Positions 15,962-19,009 of a DNA stretch of 19,009 bases are shown here, piece after piece. A model generated the notes under the pieces. That model saw nothing but the letters and a program-made list of their open reading frames with translations, was not told the DNA's origin and did not search any database. Location: NCBI GenBank assembly GCA_031272655.1, contig JAISTJ010000159.1, positions 1 through 19,009 of the forward strand. Direction: 5' to 3'. The stretch comes from Tannerella sp. (GTDB taxonomy: Bacteria > Bacteroidota > Bacteroidia > Bacteroidales > Tannerellaceae). A program made the position numbers and the translations under genes. Within the stretch, counting starts at the first letter, position 1. Each line of letters begins with the position of its first letter.

Positions 15962-17760
15962 TTATTTATAGAATTTGAAGCGAACATATAATAATACCAG
16001 TAAGTATCCCCAAAACTGCGTTTCAGCAGCGAGGGCAAGGCGTTCGGATTGTTCCTGTTTGCCATAACGCTGTTCCTGAATTGGGAGTAACGGTTAATAA
16101 TATCTTCCTGAATATCAAACCGTTTCCAGTAATCAATATCCTGTTCGGCAATGATTATTACCGCTTCCTGAAACGAACGCGGCAAAACGGGCAAAACAGG
16201 AGTGCCGTAATATTTTTCAATCAGGGTTTTAAAATCCGGTATCATCTTGGCAAGCAGGCAGAGCGCGCCGGCATACTGTATTGTAGCCGTATGTTGCGGA
16301 TTCTGTTCCGCGATGATTAACAGGTCGTTAGTAATGCCGTAAAGTTCCGAAAGCGTGTTGGCGGAAGGAATGCAGCGCCGTTTCATGCCAAGCAGCGGGT
16401 CGGCGTTTACGGCTGCGTCGTTATACAAAAACCGGCGTTGCGTTGCAGCCCAAGATTTGTAAAACAGCGTATGTTCCATCCACGAGATGTATTTCTCTGC
16501 TACAGAGTAGTTTCCGAATATCAGGTTAGTCCGGATCAGTCGCTTCAGGGAGTGCGGTTTCCCGACGCCGAGCGCACTGATATTAGCTTCAAACGCCATC
16601 CGTTGCGCCAACGCGATATGCCCCATTGAGAAATAGACATCGCTCATCAGCAGCAACGCATGCGCCGCTTTGCCTATAGACATCGGCAGCATTATCCCCT
16701 GTACGCCCCGCTGGTCATAAGCAAAGAGCCGATCGCCAAGCTCATTCTTTTCCGCCAAAGCAACATTCAAACAACTGATATACAGATAGTTCTTCAATTC
16801 GCCTCTGCAACCGGCCGTAATCTCATCCCACTGCTCATGTTGCATGTAGCTGTTCAGCTCTTTAAAAAAATCCGTTCTCGGCTGAATGTTTTGTTTCACC
16901 GCATAAACCATCAATACAACGGCGCAAACAGCCTGAAAACCATACAGGATGACTTTTTGCATCATAGAAACGGCATTAATCCTGCGGAAAAGGCAAGCAG
17001 CGACGACAAGTAAAACCATACAAGCCCACGAATAGTAAATAGTCGCAGGAGGCGGCAACTTGGCAATAAAATAAATGTCGGGCAGAAAAGCCATTTTGCA
17101 ATTCTCTGTAAATGTGAAATATACGCCCAGCCAACCTAAAACGGTTACCGCCAGAACCGTCAGAAGCGCAAAATATGCCTTCTTAAAACATGTCAGCAGT
17201 TCATAAACAAAGACGCATACGGCAAAGAGCAAAGCGACCGGACCGGCGGCAATATAAAGGCATACGGAGACGGCTATCGCATATAAAAACCTTATTTTAA
17301 ATGAATTACGAAGCGAAAAATATCCGTTCAGGCACAGCGCCATCATCAGATACGCCACAGTGCCTGAGTAGTAATAGTTTATGTCAAAATGAAGATATAA
17401 CAAAGTGATTACCGGCAAGATAGATAAAGGCGTCAAGCGTTGCGAACAGCAAATCTTCTTTAGGACGCCTGCGGTAACAACGCCGATAGCGATAAGTAAC
17501 AGGCTGCTAATCAGGGCGCCAACGTATTTAAACACAAAAAACTGTATCAAAAACTCCGCCACAAGCCTCGCCACGCCGCCCGGTTCGCTAATCAGCGAAG
17601 CGACATAGTCGCCGTCGAACAGGAACAGTTGCTCCTGTTCGGCGTAATAGAAGTGGTAAACGCCGATTTTCTGCAGGTACACGAACAGGGCTACAAACGC
17701 GACTGCCCAGAATCCTGCCTGCGCAAGGCAGCCGGATGATGTGATTTTGTATTTTTTCAT
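15958..17760 (-). CDS. Polytopic membrane protein with helical-repeat C-terminal half (DUF6057-like)
   Basis: The product has 600 residues if started at the ATG at 17760 (MKKYKITSSG). The frame is open to a TTG at 17778, but that codon lies inside the likely -7 promoter element, so the shorter start is chosen. The N-terminal half has about eight hydrophobic segments (roughly 16-30, 82-100, 112-126, 134-146, 160-188, 195-216, 243-260 and 268-290) and a conserved-looking loop with FYYAEQEQLFLFD. Residues about 300-600 are soluble and helical, with spacing that recalls TPR repeats (for example HALLLMSDVYFSMGHIALAQRMAFEANIS). The overall plan matches, from memory, the Bacteroidales DUF6057 family, whose function is unknown. 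The stop overlaps the start of the CxxCH propeller lipoprotein by ATGA, which points to translational coupling and a shared role in the envelope. Confidence 0.85.
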   Translation of the reverse strand: MKKYKITSSGCLAQAGFWAVAFVALFVYLQKIGVYHFYYAEQEQLFLFDGDYVASLISEPGGVARLVAEFLIQFFVFKYVGALISSLLLIAIGVVTAGVLKKICCSQRLTPLSILPVITLLYLHFDINYYYSGTVAYLMMALCLNGYFSLRNSFKIRFLYAIAVSVCLYIAAGPVALLFAVCVFVYELLTCFKKAYFALLTVLAVTVLGWLGVYFTFTENCKMAFLPDIYFIAKLPPPATIYYSWACMVLLVVAACLFRRINAVSMMQKVILYGFQAVCAVVLMVYAVKQNIQPRTDFFKELNSYMQHEQWDEITAGCRGELKNYLYISCLNVALAEKNELGDRLFAYDQRGVQGIMLPMSIGKAAHALLLMSDVYFSMGHIALAQRMAFEANISALGVGKPHSLKRLIRTNLIFGNYSVAEKYISWMEHTLFYKSWAATQRRFLYNDAAVNADPLLGMKRRCIPSANTLSELYGITNDLLIIAEQNPQHTATIQYAGALCLLAKMIPDFKTLIEKYYGTPVLPVLPRSFQEAVIIIAEQDIDYWKRFDIQEDIINRYSQFRNSVMANRNNPNALPSLLKRSFGDTYWYYYMFASNSINK

Positions 17761-17775
17761 TCTTTTTCGATGCTG

Positions 17776-17783
17776 CAAAGATA
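17776..17783 (-). promoter_or_regulatory. Probable -7 element for the membrane protein/CxxCH lipoprotein operon
   Basis: The minus strand reads TATCTTTG, a perfect match to TAnnTTTG. Upstream is a long A/T tract without a clear TTTG at the usual distance. Transcription would begin near 17769, leaving a leader of only about 10 bases before the ATG at 17760. It also decides that start against the TTG at 17778. Confidence 0.5.
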
Positions 17784-17844
17784 GTCAAAATCAGGATATT
17801 TAAAAAAAATCGAAAAAAAATTTTGTAAAAAAGTTGCGAAAAAA

Positions 17845-17875
17845 TTTGCAGGTTCAAAAAAAGGTTGTACCTTTG
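17845..17875 (+). promoter_or_regulatory. Bacteroidetes-type promoter of tRNA-Val
   Basis: A -33 TTTG (17845-17848) and a -7 TACCTTTG (17868-17875) are separated by 19 bp, a close match to the consensus. Transcription should start near 17882, about 20 bases before the mature tRNA. It is divergent from the membrane-protein promoter about 90 bp to the left. Confidence 0.8.
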
Positions 17876-17901
17876 CGGCGCTTTTAGAGGAAAAAAGTAC
17901 C

Positions 17902-17976
17902 GGGCGTTTAGCTCAGCTGGTTCAGAGCATCTGCCTTACAAGCAGAGGGTCTGGGGTTCGAATCCCTCAACGCCCA
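17902..17976 (+). tRNA. tRNA-Val (anticodon UAC)
   Basis: The 75 bases fold as a cloverleaf: acceptor GGGCGTT/AACGCCC, D stem GCTC/GAGC, anticodon stem TCTGC/GCAGA with loop CTTACAA (anticodon TAC), T loop TTCGAAT and discriminator A. The CCA end is not encoded. The T stem is TGGGG/CCCTC, so its outermost pair (49-65) is a T-C mismatch and the next is a G-T pair; the more usual base at position 49 would be G. Confidence 0.95.
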
Positions 17977-17990
17977 CGCGGAAAATGAGG

Positions 17991-18026
17991 GGGCTTACGG
18001 TAAAAAGTAAGTCCTTTCTTCTTTTA
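17991..18026 (+). terminator. Likely intrinsic terminator downstream of tRNA-Val
   Basis: GGGCTTAC (17991-17998) can pair with GTAAGTCC (18007-18014), eight pairs with one G-T, around the loop GGTAAAAA. A T-rich run (18015-18025, interrupted by two C) follows on the plus strand. The hairpin overlaps the last codons of the minus-strand 85-residue gene. Confidence 0.5.
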
Positions 18027-18252
18027 TGGGACATGCAATTTCGTAATCACTGAAAGGCAATTCGCCAATTTTTTCCGATTTGAGGCTTGTAGAATCGTCC
18101 TTTGGAGAACTTGCATAAATCGCCCTCCGCAATAAATCATTGAGGACTTTGTTTACGCCTTTCGGGTTCTTCACCGATAATGAAAAACCATTAGTAGTGA
18201 AGATGTATCCAAGTGGATATTTGTCTATTGTATTTTTAATTATATCAATCAT
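17995..18252 (-). CDS. Hypothetical protein, 85 aa
   Basis: I do not recognise this protein. It starts MIDIIKNTIDKYPLGYIFTT and is rich in charged residues, with no signal peptide, membrane segment or clear motif. The middle (KGVNKVLNDLLRRAIYASS) could be an amphipathic helix. It follows the VWA-domain gene on the same strand after a 143-bp gap, and it has the same AT-rich composition, so it may belong to the same module. Its last codons run through the hairpin downstream of the tRNA gene, and the stop lies 18 bp from the tRNA 3' end. The present C-terminus may therefore be a product of recombination at the tRNA. Confidence 0.55.
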   Translation of the reverse strand: MIDIIKNTIDKYPLGYIFTTNGFSLSVKNPKGVNKVLNDLLRRAIYASSPKDDSTSLKSEKIGELPFSDYEIACPIKEERTYFLP

Positions 18253-18395
18253 ATAACTATTGCTTTAATCTTATTATAAATCGGAGTATGTACGGGTATA
18301 AACTCCTATATTTTGCCAGCATTCTGCGTTTGCATTTCTAACTGTCATAATAGTATAATAAATTTTCATTTCTATACATTTTGAATGGCAAATTC
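18253..18395 (-). other. Gap between the VWA gene and the 85-aa gene; possible 31-codon ORF
   Basis: This 143-bp AT-rich gap holds one short minus-strand reading frame at 18369-18274 (31 codons, starting MKIYYTIMTV and ending RTYSDL). It has no visible homology or clear ribosome-binding site, so I do not call it a gene. I see no convincing promoter or terminator. Confidence 0.25.
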
Positions 18396-19007
18396 TTATT
18401 CTAACTCGTTCAATACTTCATCGCACATCTCTCTTGCAGTAATCGCCACTACTATTTTTGCCCCAAAATCTCTTATTTGTTTGAATGTAGAACTGATTTG
18501 AGTTTTTCTGTTTTGTAAAAAAATGTACAATTTATTTCCCTCATTCAGATAATCGTGAAAGAAGTCAAGCAAATTTTGAATGTTATGTATTTCACCATCT
18601 GTTATTACAACGGTTACAATAGCGTTTTTTGATTTCTCAATTTCATTCTGAACTCTATGTATTGGAAAATTCGTTCCGCCGCTTCCACTAATTAGCAACT
18701 TTTCTTTAATTTCATCATAGTTTTTTGTCCACTCAATGTCTGCTGTTATTCTGTCCGAAAAACCAATTAGTGCAACTTGCCCCTGTTTTGATTCAAAGAA
18801 CTGAATAAGTCCGTAAGAAGCAAGTACGGCTTGGTGCATATTTGATTTTGAATCAGCAACTTTGCCCATACTACCGGAAGTGTCAATAAGAAGCAGCAAA
18901 TCGCGTTGTTTCTTTTCAGTTCCGAAATTGAATACTGAGTTTTGTTCCCATTTTTTTGTTGTTACTCCCGGAATAAATATTGGCGAAGTAGCAAAAGTGA
19001 GCATCAT
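18396..19007 (-). CDS. VWA-domain protein, probably the C-terminal part of a longer protein
   Basis: At least 203 residues lie in the window. The first ATG in view is at 19007, two bases from the edge, and the VWA core begins only about 36 residues later, so the true start is probably outside. The metal-ion-dependent adhesion site is complete: DTSGSMG (DxSxS, about residues 43-49), the Thr in GSGGTNF (about 111-117), and the ITDGE loop. The Rossmann-like strands LLLLIDTS, QVALIGF, AIVTVVITDG and KIVVAITA are clear. There is no signal peptide in the visible part. A VWA domain at the C-terminus is common in proteins working with MoxR-type AAA+ ATPases, including several proposed conflict or chaperone modules, but no ATPase is visible here, so that link is a guess. 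The DNA is distinctly AT-rich. Confidence 0.8.
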   Translation of the reverse strand: MMLTFATSPIFIPGVTTKKWEQNSVFNFGTEKKQRDLLLLIDTSGSMGKVADSKSNMHQAVLASYGLIQFFESKQGQVALIGFSDRITADIEWTKNYDEIKEKLLISGSGGTNFPIHRVQNEIEKSKNAIVTVVITDGEIHNIQNLLDFFHDYLNEGNKLYIFLQNRKTQISSTFKQIRDFGAKIVVAITAREMCDEVLNELE

Positions 19008-19009
19008 AT

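Noticed and set aside
17761..17778. TTG start for the membrane protein
   Set aside because: The TTG lies inside the TATCTTTG promoter element, so it would precede the transcript start.
17784..17850. A/T-rich tract considered as an origin or DNA-uptake element
   Set aside because: There are no DnaA boxes or iterons; an A/T tract between divergent promoters is ordinary.

Overview
The window looks like chromosomal DNA from a Bacteroidetes (Bacteroidales-like) bacterium. Four start regions carry the Bacteroidetes -7 element TAnnTTTG, two of them with a well-spaced -33 TTTG. The proteins fit the same group: a secreted VCBS/FG-GAP protein with a DUF11-like module, tandem secreted GH2 domains, M28 and S9 peptidases with Bacteroidetes-style signal peptides, and a TolB-like CxxCH lipoprotein paired with a membrane protein resembling the Bacteroidales DUF6057 family. 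Taxonomy is inferred from these features only.

Layout. (1) 1-2787, minus strand: a small secreted protein overlaps by ATGA a large VCBS/FG-GAP repeat protein that runs off the left edge; this protein has no stop or in-window end. (2) 2887-4224, minus: a ModF-like protein with two ABC ATPase domains and no membrane partner in view. (3) 4310-11778, plus: a three-gene operon behind a textbook promoter. It encodes a 1213-residue exported protein made of two complete GH2 units, a cytoplasmic GH13 alpha-amylase-family enzyme 4 bp later, and an exported S9 prolyl-oligopeptidase-family peptidase 14 bp later. (4) 11780-14416, minus: an M28 metallopeptidase and an isoaspartyl peptidase/asparaginase, convergent with the S9 gene with a 1-bp gap. 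(5) 14474-17760, minus: a membrane protein with a helical C-terminal half and a CxxCH beta-propeller lipoprotein, joined by an ATGA overlap. (6) 17845-18026, plus: tRNA-Val(UAC) with its own promoter and a likely terminator. (7) 17995-19007, minus: an AT-rich stretch with a VWA-domain protein, probably truncated by the window edge, and an 85-residue unknown protein ending against the tRNA.

How the genes may work together. Regions 3 and 4 together look like a saccharide and peptide salvage neighbourhood: exported GH2 and S9/M28/isoaspartyl hydrolases outside the cytoplasm, GH13 inside. Region 5 is a two-gene unit of unknown function in the envelope. Region 7 differs in base composition and abuts a tRNA gene, so it may be the edge of an accessory island.

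The most unusual items are the GH2-GH2 double enzyme, the short palindromic interspersed repeat translated in frame inside its linker, and the CxxCH-propeller/membrane-protein pair. I found no CRISPR array, transposase, phage gene or rRNA.
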